Origin: Avoscillospira sp045589035
GTDB lineage: Bacteria; Bacillota; Clostridia; Oscillospirales; Oscillospiraceae
Assembly (NCBI GenBank): GCA_045589035.1
Contig: JAZNFJ010000083.1
Coordinates: forward strand, 11,941 to 75,940
Length of the DNA: 64,000 bases
Reading direction: 5' to 3'
The position numbers and the translations under genes are program-made. Numbering within the stretch: the first letter of the stretch is position 1; the number at the start of each line of letters is the position of its first letter. Below the pieces are notes generated by a model that saw only the letters and a program-made list of their open reading frames with translations, made no database searches and was not told where the DNA came from. Shown here piece by piece: positions 16,105-25,391 of this stretch.

Positions 16105-17184
16105 ATGAAAAAGTACAAAGTTGGTATTGTGGGTGCAACCGGTATGGTCGGTCAGCGTTTTGTGATGCTGAATTCCAACCACCCCTGGTTTGAGCTGACT
16201 GCCCTCGCCGCCAGTTCCAGAAGCGCCGGCAAGACCTACAAAGAAGCCGTCGGTGCCCGTTGGGCAATGGAAGATCCCATGCCCGAAAGCGCTGCTTCCA
16301 TGGTCGTCATGGATGCTGAGGCTGATGCAGAAAAGATCGCGGCTATGGTCGATTTCGTCTTCTGCGCAGTTGATATGAAGAAAGACGAGATCAAGGCTCT
16401 GGAAGAGCGTTATGCCAAGCTGGAGTGCCCGGTGGTTTCCAACAACTCTGCTCATCGCTGGACCGAAGATGTTCCCATGGTTGTTCCCGAGATCAATGCA
16501 GACCACATCAAGGTCATTGAGGCACAGAGAAAGCGCCTTGGCACCAAGCGCGGTTTTATTGCAGTCAAGTCCAACTGCAGCCTGCAGAGCTATATTCCCG
16601 CCCTGCATCCTCTGAAAAAGTACGGTCTGGGCAATTCTCTGGTCTGCACCTATCAGGCCATCTCCGGCGCCGGTAAGACCTTTGAAACCTGGCCTGAAAT
16701 GATCGACAATGTCATTCCCTACATTGGCGGCGAAGAAGAAAAGTCTGAGCGCGAGCCCATGAAGCTGTGGGGTCACATCGAGGACGGCAAAATCGTCAAT
16801 GCCGAAGGTCCCTCCATCACCGCACAGTGCATCCGTGTTCCCGCCAGCAACGGTCATATGGCCGCTGTGTTCATGAAGTTCGATGGCGAAAAGCCCACAA
16901 TCGAACAGATCAAGGCCGACTGGGCCGCTTATGCCGGTCGTGCACAGGAACTGGAACTCCCCTCTGCTCCCAAGCAGTTCCTGCATTACTTCGAAGAGGA
17001 CAACCGCCCTCAGACCAATCTGGACCGCATGACTGAGAACGGCATGGCCGTCTGCATCGGTCGTCTGCGTCCCGACAGCCAGTATGACTACAAGTTCGTC
17101 TGCCTGTCCCACAACACCCTTCGCGGTGCTGCCGGCGGTGCCGTTCTGCTGGCCGAACTGCTGTGTGCAGAGGGTTACATCTAA
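16105..17184 (+). CDS. asd: Aspartate-semialdehyde dehydrogenase (archaeal/fungal-type branch)
   Basis: Asd reduces aspartyl phosphate to the semialdehyde for lysine, threonine, methionine and diaminopimelate synthesis. The 359-residue protein has the NADP loop VGIVGATGMVGQRF, the catalytic Cys in VKSNCSLQ, the AISGAGKTFETWPEM region, and the substrate motif RVPASNGHMAAVF. Insertions and motif form match the archaeal/yeast-type Asd also common in Clostridia, rather than the E. coli type. ATG 16105 is chosen because GGAG lies eight bases upstream; a longer frame from 15991 lacks family similarity. Monocistronic. Confidence 0.95.
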   Translation: MKKYKVGIVGATGMVGQRFVMLNSNHPWFELTALAASSRSAGKTYKEAVGARWAMEDPMPESAASMVVMDAEADAEKIAAMVDFVFCAVDMKKDEIKALEERYAKLECPVVSNNSAHRWTEDVPMVVPEINADHIKVIEAQRKRLGTKRGFIAVKSNCSLQSYIPALHPLKKYGLGNSLVCTYQAISGAGKTFETWPEMIDNVIPYIGGEEEKSEREPMKLWGHIEDGKIVNAEGPSITAQCIRVPASNGHMAAVFMKFDGEKPTIEQIKADWAAYAGRAQELELPSAPKQFLHYFEEDNRPQTNLDRMTENGMAVCIGRLRPDSQYDYKFVCLSHNTLRGAAGGAVLLAELLCAEGYI

Positions 17185-17195
17185 TCAAACACGTT

Positions 17196-17228
17196 AAAAG
17201 ACCGGATGGCTCAGCCATCCGGTCTTTT
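17196..17228. terminator. Terminator shared by asd and tyrS
   Basis: A perfect 15-bp stem AAAAGACCGGATGGC / GCCATCCGGTCTTTT around a TCA loop, with a T-run on the plus side and A-run on the other. Confidence 0.9.
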
Positions 17229-17235
17229 TGAAACA

Positions 17236-18459
17236 TTAACCGAGAATTGCCTTGTGGTAAACCTTCTTGCCTTTGCGGATCTTCAGACCTTCCTGGAGCT
17301 GCTCGGCGGTAAAGGCAGCATCAACAGCTGCGACCTTTTCTTCGTTGACGGTCACGCCACCCTGCTGCACCAAGCGGCGACCTTCGGACTTGGTGGGAAT
17401 CAGCTTACAAGCCATCATCAGATCCAGAATGGCGATCTTTCCATCGGTCAGCTGATCGGCAGTAATCTCGGTGGTGGGCATATTGGCATCGTCGCTGCCG
17501 CCTGCGAACAGAGCCTTAGCTGCTGCACGTGCCTTTTCAGCCTCTTCCTCGCCGTGAACCAGCTTCGTCAGCTCGTAGGCCAGAATATCCTTGGCCTGGT
17601 TCAGCTGGCTGCCTTCCCAGGAATCCATAGCTTCAATTTCTTCCAGAGGCAGGAAGGTCAGCATGCGGATGCACTTCATAACATCGGCATCATCCACATT
17701 GCGCCAGTACTGATAGAAATCGTAAGGAGCAGTCTTGTTGGGATCCAGCCACACAGCACCCTTTGCAGTTTTACCCATCTTCTTGCCTTCGGAGTTCAGC
17801 AACAGCGTGATGGTCATAGCATGGGCATCCTTGCCCAGCTTGCGGCGAATCAGCTCCGTGCCGCCCAGCATGTTGGACCACTGGTCATTACCACCAAACT
17901 GCAGATTGCAGCCCAGGGACTGATACAGATGATAGAAGTCGTAGGACTGCATGATCATGTAGTTAAACTCCAGGAAGCTCAGACCCTTTTCCATACGCTG
18001 CTTGTAGCACTCAGCACGAAGCATGTTGTTAACGGAGAAACAGGCACCCACTTCACGGAGGACATCCACATAGTTCAGATCCAGCAGCCATTCAGCATTG
18101 TTGACCATCAGAGCCTTGCCTTCACCAAAGTCAATAAACCGCTCCATCTGCTTCTTAAAGCAGTCGCAGTTATGCTGGATGGTTTCAGGGGTCATCATGG
18201 AACGCATGTCTGTACGGCCGGAGGGGTCACCGATCATAGCAGTACCGCCGCCGATCAGCGCAATAGGACGGTTGCCAGCCATCTGCAGACGCTTCATCAG
18301 GCACAGCGCCATGAAGTGGCCGACATGGAGAGAATCAGCAGTGGGGTCAAAGCCAATATAGAAGGTAGCCTTACCGGCATTGATCAGTTCGCTGACTTCC
18401 TTTTCGTCGGTGACCTGTGCAATGAGGCCTCTGGCCACCAGTTCTTCGTAGAGTGTCAT
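17236..18459 (-). CDS. tyrS: Tyrosyl-tRNA synthetase
   Basis: This class I synthetase charges tRNA-Tyr. In the 407-residue protein the HIGH-type signature is HVGH (ADSLHVGHFMAL), the tyrosine pocket is near YDFYHLYQS and GGNDQWSN, and the KMSKS-type loop is KKMGKT. A C-terminal S4 RNA-binding domain is present (ACKLIPTKSEGRRLVQQGGVTVNEEKV). There is only a 29-base gap to recN, so no room for a T-box leader: it is probably co-transcribed with recN. Confidence 0.97.
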   Translation of the reverse strand: MTLYEELVARGLIAQVTDEKEVSELINAGKATFYIGFDPTADSLHVGHFMALCLMKRLQMAGNRPIALIGGGTAMIGDPSGRTDMRSMMTPETIQHNCDCFKKQMERFIDFGEGKALMVNNAEWLLDLNYVDVLREVGACFSVNNMLRAECYKQRMEKGLSFLEFNYMIMQSYDFYHLYQSLGCNLQFGGNDQWSNMLGGTELIRRKLGKDAHAMTITLLLNSEGKKMGKTAKGAVWLDPNKTAPYDFYQYWRNVDDADVMKCIRMLTFLPLEEIEAMDSWEGSQLNQAKDILAYELTKLVHGEEEAEKARAAAKALFAGGSDDANMPTTEITADQLTDGKIAILDLMMACKLIPTKSEGRRLVQQGGVTVNEEKVAAVDAAFTAEQLQEGLKIRKGKKVYHKAILG

Positions 18460-18488
18460 AAGTATAAATTCCTTTCTTGGATATTATT

Positions 18489-20141
18489 TCATTGCCGCAG
18501 CATTTCTTCTGCGCTTTTCAGTGTCGTATCTGTGATTTCCGCACCGCCAATGATGCGGGCGATCTCATGGGTACGACCTTCTTTATCAAGCGGCGTCACA
18601 TGGGTATATGTTCGGCCGTCTTTTTCTGTTTTTTCAATCAGCAGGTGCACGTCTGCAGCTGCCGCAATCTGCGGAAGATGGGTAACACAAAGCACTTGCT
18701 TGCATCCGGAAACCGCATGCAGCTTTTCAGCCACCTTCTGAGCAGCTCGTCCGCTGACTCCGGCATCGACCTCGTCAAAGATCAAAGTGCTGACCATATC
18801 CTGTTCCGCCATAACGTTCTTGATAGCAAGCATAATTCGTGCCAACTCACCGCCGGAGGCAACTTTGTTCATCGGTTTCAGCGCCTCGCCGACATTGGCA
18901 GTCATGAGAAAACGCATATGATCCAACCCATTGGGCGACATTTGCTGTTCTTCGAATTGACAGACAAACTGTGCCTTTGGCATATCCAAAGCAGCCAGTT
19001 CCTCCCCAAGTCGCTTCTGTAGTTCTTTTGCTGCCTTCATTCTGGCTTCCCGCAGAAGCAGGCCGGACTTCATCGCGTCAATCTCCAGGACAGAAAGCTT
19101 CTTCTTCAGCTTCTCTATCCGATCATCAGCAAATTCAATTTCGTCCAATTCCGCCTGTGCCATTTCAAGATAATCCAGAATATCATCTACCGTATTGCCA
19201 TATTTACGGCGCAGCCGATGAATGACATCCAAGCGGCTTTCGATTTGCTCCAATTCTTCACCGGAATATGCAAATGCATCCAAACGATCACGCAGTTCCT
19301 CGGCTGCATCTTGAACAGAATACATCAAATCAGAAATACGGTTTTGGATCTCTGCCAGCCCATCATCATATCGACTGATTTTGGCAAGGGCTTGTGCTGC
19401 TTCAGAAATCAGCCCGGAGGCCCCATCCCGATCATCATCACCGTACAAAGCAGAAACCGCCCTAACAAGACCATCGGTCAGCTTTTCCGCATTCTGAAGC
19501 ACTTTTCGGCGGCTTTCCAGTTCTTCGTCTTCGCCGCTGTGCAGGTCTGCACGCTGGATTTCGTCAATCTGGAAACGGAGCGCTTCCACTCTGCGGAGTT
19601 TCTCGCTCTCGTCCATGGAAAGCCGCTGGATTTCCTGACGGACATCCATAACCGTCCGGTACTTATCCGTATAATCTATCAGAAGTTCCTGATCTTTTGC
19701 ATAAAGATCGAGATATAACAGATGATTGGCTTCATCAAAAAGCTGCTGGGAATCGTGCTGACCATGAATGCTGACCAGCTGCACACCCAACTTTTTTAAA
19801 AGTGCAACCGTTACCGGTCTTCCGTTTACACGACAGATATTCTTACCGTCGGCATAAACTTCTCTCTGAAGGATCAGTTCACTTTCATCGTAGTCAACAC
19901 CATTTTCAGAAAACCAGTCAAGTTTCGGAACATCCGAAAACACGGCACTGACATACGCACGGTCCGTTCCGGTACGAATGACATCCCGGTAGGCTCGTTC
20001 ACCCAAAATGGCGGAAATCGCATCGATTACGATAGACTTACCCGCACCGGTCTCACCGGTCAGCACATTAAAGCCCCGATCAAAATGAATGTCCGCCTGT
20101 TCAATCACAGCTATATTCTCGATATGCAGCAAATTCAGCAT
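18489..20141 (-). CDS. recN: DNA repair ATPase RecN
   Basis: RecN is an SMC-like ATPase recruited to double-strand breaks. The 550-residue protein starts MLNLLHIENIAVI, with Walker A GETGAGKS at residues 29-36, long central coiled coils (about residues 160-370), the ABC signature region ASGGELARIMLAIK, and Walker B TLIFDEVDAGVSG. The start at 20141 has GAGAGG eight bases upstream; an in-frame ATG 25 codons earlier lies outside the family alignment. It follows argR by 19 bases, the order typical of Firmicutes. Confidence 0.97.
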   Translation of the reverse strand: MLNLLHIENIAVIEQADIHFDRGFNVLTGETGAGKSIVIDAISAILGERAYRDVIRTGTDRAYVSAVFSDVPKLDWFSENGVDYDESELILQREVYADGKNICRVNGRPVTVALLKKLGVQLVSIHGQHDSQQLFDEANHLLYLDLYAKDQELLIDYTDKYRTVMDVRQEIQRLSMDESEKLRRVEALRFQIDEIQRADLHSGEDEELESRRKVLQNAEKLTDGLVRAVSALYGDDDRDGASGLISEAAQALAKISRYDDGLAEIQNRISDLMYSVQDAAEELRDRLDAFAYSGEELEQIESRLDVIHRLRRKYGNTVDDILDYLEMAQAELDEIEFADDRIEKLKKKLSVLEIDAMKSGLLLREARMKAAKELQKRLGEELAALDMPKAQFVCQFEEQQMSPNGLDHMRFLMTANVGEALKPMNKVASGGELARIMLAIKNVMAEQDMVSTLIFDEVDAGVSGRAAQKVAEKLHAVSGCKQVLCVTHLPQIAAAADVHLLIEKTEKDGRTYTHVTPLDKEGRTHEIARIIGGAEITDTTLKSAEEMLRQ

Positions 20142-20160
20142 ACCATCGATCCTCTCAAAT

Positions 20161-20613
20161 TCAGTTGAGATGCCGCTTAAAATCTGCGCAAAGCGCAACA
20201 GCAGCGGATGTATCACGCATCAGAAGGAAGGCTGTGTCATCGCCTGCCAATGTACCGACAATCATATCCAGATTCATAGCATCTATGGCAGAACAGGCAG
20301 CAGAAGCCAGACCGGGCATGGTCTTAATGACAACGATGTTCTGTGCGTGGTCGCAGGCAACAATGCTCTGCTTGAAGATATTATTCAGTTTGGAAGTCAG
20401 TGTCGGCTCCAGCTGTTTCGGTGTCGTGCTGTAACGGTAGGCACCGCTGGGACTCTGCTCTTTGATAATCCGAAGTTCTTTAATATCACGGGAAATGGTT
20501 GCCTGTGTTGTGGTAAAACCGAATTGATTCAGTTCCGCAAGCAGCTGCTCCTGTGTTTCAATATCCTTACTTTCAATCAACTCAAGGATCTTTGCCTGAC
20601 GGTTCATTTTCAT
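20161..20613 (-). CDS. argR: Arginine repressor
   Basis: ArgR/AhrC controls arginine synthesis and catabolism in response to L-arginine. The 150-residue protein has an N-terminal winged helix (KILELIESKDIETQEQLLAELNQFGFTTTQATISRDIKEL) and a C-terminal hexamerisation/arginine-binding domain with NIVVIKTMPGLASAACSAIDAM and VGTLAGDDTAFLL. No arginine genes are nearby; its position between nadK and recN is the conserved Firmicutes arrangement. Confidence 0.97.
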   Translation of the reverse strand: MKMNRQAKILELIESKDIETQEQLLAELNQFGFTTTQATISRDIKELRIIKEQSPSGAYRYSTTPKQLEPTLTSKLNNIFKQSIVACDHAQNIVVIKTMPGLASAACSAIDAMNLDMIVGTLAGDDTAFLLMRDTSAAVALCADFKRHLN

Positions 20614-20625
20614 AGAAAAGACTCC

Positions 20626-21486
20626 TTATCGGGCGTAAAATTTGTTGTTAAAAATCTCGTAAAAACTGGTCTGCTTCAGACGGACCAGACAGGTTTCCTG
20701 TTCTGCTTTCCGAACAGTCACCACATCTCCAACATTCAGACGGAATGCTCTGCCGCCATCTACGGACAAGAAAGCGCTCTTCCTGCCAAGCTTGCCCAAC
20801 CGGATGGAAATGGTGCGCCAAGGAGCAGTTACAATGCCTCTTGCGTGGAAACCATGGGCGCAGATGGGTGTGATAATGATATTATGTGCAGAAGGCTCTA
20901 CAATCGGTCCGCCAGCAGACATGGAGTAGGCCGTAGAACCAGTCGGCGTGGAAATCAGCACACCATCACCGGAGAATGTGCTGGCTTCCACACCATCACA
21001 CTCCACTGCCACTTGAATCACGCGGGCAATGGCACCCTTTGTGATGGCAGCATCATTGAGCGCCACCTCATCAAACAGCACACGGCCTTCGTTTTCCACC
21101 GTCACATGGAGCATCATTCTCTTTTCAATGGTGTACTCCCCTTTTGCCAGTTTTGACAACAGCGGGAGTTCCGATCCTTCCAGTTCAGCCATGAAACCCA
21201 TGGTGCCGATATTCACACCAAGGATCGGTACATGATGCTTGGTTGCAACTTTGGAGGAATGGAGGATGGTTCCATCGCCGCCGAAACAAATCAGAACATC
21301 CGCCTTTTTGATCTCCCGATGCAGATCCTGGAACTTCATGTCTGTCGGCATTTCAAAGTTCTTATCCACATCAAAGGGCAGGCAGACTCTTGTTTCAATT
21401 CCCGACTGGTTGAGAATGGAAACTGCCTGTTCCACTAATTTGAAGTTACGATCCCGATAGGGATTGGGGGTCAGTACTGCTCTCAT
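20626..21486 (-). CDS. nadK: NAD kinase
   Basis: NadK makes NADP from NAD. The 286-residue protein carries the GGDGT motif (CFGGDGTILHSS), the NE-equivalent region EVALNDAAITKGA, and the glycine-rich SGDGVLISTPTGSTAYSMSAGGPIV. ATG 21486 is favoured over ATG 21492 because AGGA lies five bases before it. The gene overlaps the end of tlyA. Confidence 0.96.
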   Translation of the reverse strand: MRAVLTPNPYRDRNFKLVEQAVSILNQSGIETRVCLPFDVDKNFEMPTDMKFQDLHREIKKADVLICFGGDGTILHSSKVATKHHVPILGVNIGTMGFMAELEGSELPLLSKLAKGEYTIEKRMMLHVTVENEGRVLFDEVALNDAAITKGAIARVIQVAVECDGVEASTFSGDGVLISTPTGSTAYSMSAGGPIVEPSAHNIIITPICAHGFHARGIVTAPWRTISIRLGKLGRKSAFLSVDGGRAFRLNVGDVVTVRKAEQETCLVRLKQTSFYEIFNNKFYAR

Positions 21487-21488
21487 AA

Positions 21489-22295
21489 TCATCCTTTCAA
21501 GGACTCATGGGCATTACGCACCAGTTCGTCCAATGCCGGAATATTCCCCTCTCCGGCAGCCAGGGACAAATGTCCCAAAAATTCAATATTGCCCTCCGGA
21601 CCTTTCACAGGAGAAAAAGTCAGATCCCGAATGGTAAACTCTAAAGATTTGGCCAGATCTACAAAAGCTTCCAGCACTTCCAGATGCACCGCAGGATCGC
21701 GGACGACACCTTTCTTACCAACCTTATCCTTCCCTGCTTCAAACTGAGGCTTGATCAGGCAAAGAACCTGACCGGTTTCCCGCTTCAGCAGGCTCTTAAT
21801 GACCGGCAGAACCAGTTTCAGGGAAATGAAGGAAACATCCACGACTGACAAATCCAGCGGTTCTCCAAGCTGTTCCGGCGTCACATGGCGAATGTTTGTC
21901 CGCTCCATGACCACTACCCGCTCATCGCTGCGGATTTTCCAGGCAAGCTGGCCATAGCCGACATCAATGGCGAAAACCTTCTTTGCGCCTTGCTGCAGTA
22001 GGCAATCTGTGAAACCACCGGTGGATGCACCGGAATCGCTGCATACATAACCGGTCGGATCAACACCAAAGTCACGAAGTGCCTTTTCCAGTTTCAATCC
22101 GCCACGACTGACATAGGGGCACACACTGCCGCGAACTTCAATAGCAGCCTTGGTATCATAGCTGGCACCGGCCTTGTCTGCCTTCTGTCCGTCTACATAG
22201 ACATCACCGCTCATAATGACTGCCTGTGCCTTTGCGCGGCTGTCAAAACAGCCTCGCTCTACCAAAAGAACATCAAGACGTTCTTTATTTTTCAT
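21489..22295 (-). CDS. tlyA: TlyA-type rRNA 2'-O-methyltransferase
   Basis: This 268-residue protein has an N-terminal S4 RNA-binding domain (RLDVLLVERGCFDSRAKAQAVIMSGDVYVDG) followed by an FtsJ-like SAM methyltransferase fold (SDSGASTGGFTDCLLQQGAKKVFAIDVGYGQLAWK; DLSVVDVSFISLKLVLP). Characterised relatives methylate ribose in 16S/23S rRNA; some are annotated as hemolysins without good reason. ATG 22295 lies inside the end of dxs with GGGAG upstream. It is the usual neighbour of dxs and nadK. Confidence 0.94.
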   Translation of the reverse strand: MKNKERLDVLLVERGCFDSRAKAQAVIMSGDVYVDGQKADKAGASYDTKAAIEVRGSVCPYVSRGGLKLEKALRDFGVDPTGYVCSDSGASTGGFTDCLLQQGAKKVFAIDVGYGQLAWKIRSDERVVVMERTNIRHVTPEQLGEPLDLSVVDVSFISLKLVLPVIKSLLKRETGQVLCLIKPQFEAGKDKVGKKGVVRDPAVHLEVLEAFVDLAKSLEFTIRDLTFSPVKGPEGNIEFLGHLSLAAGEGNIPALDELVRNAHESLKG

Positions 22296-24111
22296 TTTGC
22301 AACAACTCCCTTGCTGCTTGATAAATACCGTCGGCATCAATTCCCAGCAGCTTACGCAGAGAAGCCGTATCGCCATGGGCCACAATGCCGTTTTTCGTAT
22401 TTAACAGACGGCTTTGGCAGGAAATGCCATTCTGACTGAGCGCAGCCAGAATTTCCAAACCGACTCCGCAAACCTCGGCAGCTTCTTCCACTACCAAAAG
22501 TCTGCCTGTTTTTCGGACAGATGTCATAACGTCATCCAGTTTTAAGGGTGCGATCTGATCCAGCTTGATCACATCTGCTGACAATTTTTCCGCAGCCTCT
22601 AAAACAGAGTTAATGGTCGTTCCATAAGATACGATCGTAAGATCGCTGTTGTCAGACAGTCGATTCGCCCAATGCGCATCCGTATAATTTCCTTCAGCGC
22701 CTCTGGGATAGCGAATCGCTACCGGACCTGTGCAATTCAAAGCAGCCTCACGAAGCATTCTTCTCAGTTCGCCATGGCTGGAAGGACAAAACACCTGCAT
22801 ACCGGGAATCTGCCGCAAGAAGCCCACATCAAACAAACCATGATGGGTCTCTCCGTCCTCGCCGACAAGACCTGCACGGTCGACGGCAAAGACCGCATGC
22901 AAATTCTGCAGAGCAACATCCTCTATGAGCATATCATAAGCTCTCTGCAGGAATGTGGAGTAGACCGCAAACACGGGGATCAGCCCTTGTTTTGCGGCAC
23001 CTGCAGCCATTGCGGCTGCATGACCTTCTGCAATGCCCACATCAAAGAAACGGTTGGGAAATTTTTTTCCAAATCCATCCAAACCAGTCCCGTGCTCCAT
23101 TGCAGCGGTAATGCCACAAATTCGCATATCCTCAGCAGCCATGGCAGAAAGTTCCTCGCCAAAAACCTGTGAGAAATTCTGAGCGCCCTTGGCTGATACC
23201 ATACCGGTATTGGGATCAAAAGTGCCAACACCATGGAAATCAGAAGGCTGCCCTTCCGCAGGTGCGTAACCCTTTCCCTTTTTGGTAATGACATGCAAAA
23301 GGACAGGCACGCCCATCTCTTTTGCTTGTTGCAGCAGGAATACCAACTGTTCTGTATCATGACCGTCCACAGGTCCCAGGTACTCAAATCCCATCTCCTC
23401 AAAAATGGTCACACCAAGGAGTTTTTTGCGGAGCCAGGCCTTGCAGCGATGAATGATCGCATACAGCCTTCTTCCACCGGGAACCCTCTGGGCAAAACGG
23501 CGATATGCCCTTTTAAAGCCGAAATACCCCGGTTTCAGACGAACTTTGGAGAGATGACGGGCAATGGCACCAACATTCGGAGTGATGGACATGCCATTGT
23601 CGTTAAGAACAACAACCAGCGGCTCACCGCTTTCACCGGCGTCGTTGAGGCCTTCATAAGCAAGGCCGCCAGTCAGCGCACCATCACCCAATACAGCAAC
23701 GATATCGTAATCTGCGTTCTGCAGGGTTCTGGCTCTGGCCATACCCAAAGCAACCGAAACAGAATCAGAGGCATGACCCGCAACGAACGCATCATGCTCA
23801 CTTTCAGCAGGCTTGGGAAATCCTGCAAGACCGTCCAGCTTGCGAAGGGTCGAAAACTCGCCTTGCCGTCCGGTCAGAATTTTATGAACATAGGACTGAT
23901 GTCCCACATCAAACAGCAGTCGATCTTTCTTGGTGTCATAGACCTTGTGCAGTGCAACCGTCAGTTCAACTACGCCCAGATTGGATGCCAGATGTCCTCC
24001 TGTCTGCGCGATATGATGCACAAGAAACGCCCGGATTTCTTCGCACAAAACGCGATCCTGAGCAGAATCCAACGCAAGAAGATCTTTTCTATCTCTAATG
24101 TTTTCCAGCAT
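22285..24111 (-). CDS. dxs: 1-deoxy-D-xylulose-5-phosphate synthase
   Basis: Dxs condenses pyruvate and glyceraldehyde 3-phosphate, the first step of the non-mevalonate isoprenoid pathway. The 608-residue protein has HIAQTGGHLASNLGVVELTVALH, the thiamine diphosphate motif GDGALTGGLAYEGLNDAG...NDN, the central DRAGLVGEDGETHHG, and the C-terminal transketolase domain. It is nine bases downstream of oapA and within the OLE-led operon, a context known for OLE RNAs. Confidence 0.97.
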   Translation of the reverse strand: MLENIRDRKDLLALDSAQDRVLCEEIRAFLVHHIAQTGGHLASNLGVVELTVALHKVYDTKKDRLLFDVGHQSYVHKILTGRQGEFSTLRKLDGLAGFPKPAESEHDAFVAGHASDSVSVALGMARARTLQNADYDIVAVLGDGALTGGLAYEGLNDAGESGEPLVVVLNDNGMSITPNVGAIARHLSKVRLKPGYFGFKRAYRRFAQRVPGGRRLYAIIHRCKAWLRKKLLGVTIFEEMGFEYLGPVDGHDTEQLVFLLQQAKEMGVPVLLHVITKKGKGYAPAEGQPSDFHGVGTFDPNTGMVSAKGAQNFSQVFGEELSAMAAEDMRICGITAAMEHGTGLDGFGKKFPNRFFDVGIAEGHAAAMAAGAAKQGLIPVFAVYSTFLQRAYDMLIEDVALQNLHAVFAVDRAGLVGEDGETHHGLFDVGFLRQIPGMQVFCPSSHGELRRMLREAALNCTGPVAIRYPRGAEGNYTDAHWANRLSDNSDLTIVSYGTTINSVLEAAEKLSADVIKLDQIAPLKLDDVMTSVRKTGRLLVVEEAAEVCGVGLEILAALSQNGISCQSRLLNTKNGIVAHGDTASLRKLLGIDADGIYQAARELLQNEK

Positions 24112-24120
24112 AGCTTCCTC

Positions 24121-24717
24121 TTATTTCCGGCCAAACAGCCGAGCAAAAGCCTTCGGAGCAGATTTCAGACCATAAATCAGTCTGGAAGCTGCCAATATGA
24201 TCGTCGTAGCATTATTCATGGCAATGGATTTGCCGAATGCCTTGCCGCCAACTGTAAGGCCGGCTACAAATGCAGACATCAACAGTTGTATCATGCTGGC
24301 CAAGGTCGGCTTCATATCCATAACAGCTCTGGCAGCAATGACCGCCGCTGCAGAACCGGATACAACGCCACAAATATCGCCAACGACATCGTTACAAAAA
24401 GAAGAAACACGTTCTGCACGGCGAACCAAACGGATAGCGATTACCGCCTCAGGCATCTTCTTCGCTGCCATGGAATGAAAAGGCTTCTCCTCAGCTGCGG
24501 TAACTGACATACCAATGATGTCAAAGACAATACCCAGCAAAACAATTGCCAATAGCACCACAAAAGACAATGCCATACCGCCGGCAGTCAGAACCTCATT
24601 TGACAAAAAGGACATGGCCGCAGAAATGCCAATGGTAATGCCAAATATTGTAGAGATCCATTTCCAGTCCGGCTTGATCCGAATGGATTTAGACTTTTTC
24701 TTTCTGGTCTTTTTCAC
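24121..24717 (-). CDS. oapA: OLE-RNA-associated membrane protein OapA
   Basis: This is a 198-residue membrane protein: a basic N-terminus (KKTRKKKSKS), hydrophobic segments around residues 22-42 and 48-72, and a loop with AAEEKPFHSMAAKKMPEA. The RLVRRAERVSSFCNDVVGD segment follows, then two more hydrophobic segments. It resembles DUF21/CNNM membrane domains. That loop and its position directly after the OLE RNA and before dxs match OapA, the known OLE partner that places the RNA at the membrane. The start is GTG 24717, because GGAGG lies seven bases upstream; the longer ATG frame would encode the ribosome site. Confidence 0.88.
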   Translation of the reverse strand: MKKTRKKKSKSIRIKPDWKWISTIFGITIGISAAMSFLSNEVLTAGGMALSFVVLLAIVLLGIVFDIIGMSVTAAEEKPFHSMAAKKMPEAVIAIRLVRRAERVSSFCNDVVGDICGVVSGSAAAVIAARAVMDMKPTLASMIQLLMSAFVAGLTVGGKAFGKSIAMNNATTIILAASRLIYGLKSAPKAFARLFGRK

Positions 24718-24759
24718 GGGTTTCCTCCAATAATTACAAAGAAATAATGGCAACAGATG

Positions 24760-25385
24760 AGATTAATCTTACGGCTTAGGTCGGGTAGGTTTTCCCCGGA
24801 AGCTGCTCCCCGTCGCCGGTTGAGTGGTTTCCCATTAAAGCCTCCGTCTTTCCGTTGCCGAAAAAGCAACCCGATTGCCACTTAGTCCGTACTGCAGTCC
24901 CTCATCTGTTCCGTAATAAGACGGTCTAGGTGATTTCCACCACAGCGCCCTCCGACTCTTATCCTCTTTTGCAAACAGGCTTTCAAGAGGCAATATCACG
25001 CTTCGCCCCTGGCCAGGGGTCTGCGTGCTTCGCTCCTCTATCCCGAACTGTCCACGCAAGGCAGGCTACTCTGCACACAGCGGAAAACCGAATGTCCATT
25101 CCACCGCAATGCAGGTTCACATCCTGAGTCGTACAAAAGTCGTTTACCGCAAGGGAGTGCGCTTTTGCACAAGATCAGGTCTCCGCAGAAAGAGGGTCGA
25201 AATCTCCATGCCATTGGAGGTCGCCCTTTTTCCGCAGGCGTAGCAACTACGCCTCCCCACAGCACCCACCCCAAACTGGGCGTAAGAAGCAGGCACCACG
25301 GGTTTCACAGTTATGCCCTTTAAAGGATTTTTAGGCCCTTCCTGGGAGCCGGCAGCGCTGACTAGAATACCGCGCCATTAAATCA
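24760..25385 (-). ncRNA. OLE (ornate, large, extremophilic) noncoding RNA
   Basis: About 625 bases without a credible reading frame, behind their own promoter and upstream of oapA. The size fits the ~610-nt OLE class, whose known locus order (nusB, xseA, xseB, OLE, oapA, dxs, tlyA, nadK, argR, recN) is reproduced here. Helices are plentiful: AGGCGTAG / CTACGCCT with a three-base loop (25236-25254), the palindrome CCCCTGGCCAGGGG (25006-25019), and CTCCA / TGGAG inside AAAGAGGG / CCCTTT (about 25190-25230). Known OLE RNAs sit at the membrane with OapA and help with alcohol, cold and magnesium stress. Ends are approximate; no terminator is seen before oapA, so processing from a joint transcript is likely. 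Confidence 0.88.
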
Positions 25386-25391
25386 CAGATT

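Noticed and set aside
18460..18488. T-box leader for tyrS
   Set aside because: Only 29 bases separate recN and tyrS.
17206..18741. A 511-codon plus-strand frame
   Set aside because: Covers tyrS and the end of recN in antisense; no family features.
24930..25274. Several 65-78-codon frames inside the OLE segment
   Set aside because: No ribosome sites, overlapping on both strands, Cys/Arg-rich chance translations of a GC-rich structured RNA.
24760..25385. RNase P RNA, tmRNA, SRP RNA or 6S RNA as identity of the large noncoding segment
   Set aside because: I do not see the conserved cores of these RNAs (for example GAGGAAAGTCC of RNase P or the SRP GGAA loop), and the gene neighbourhood fits OLE.
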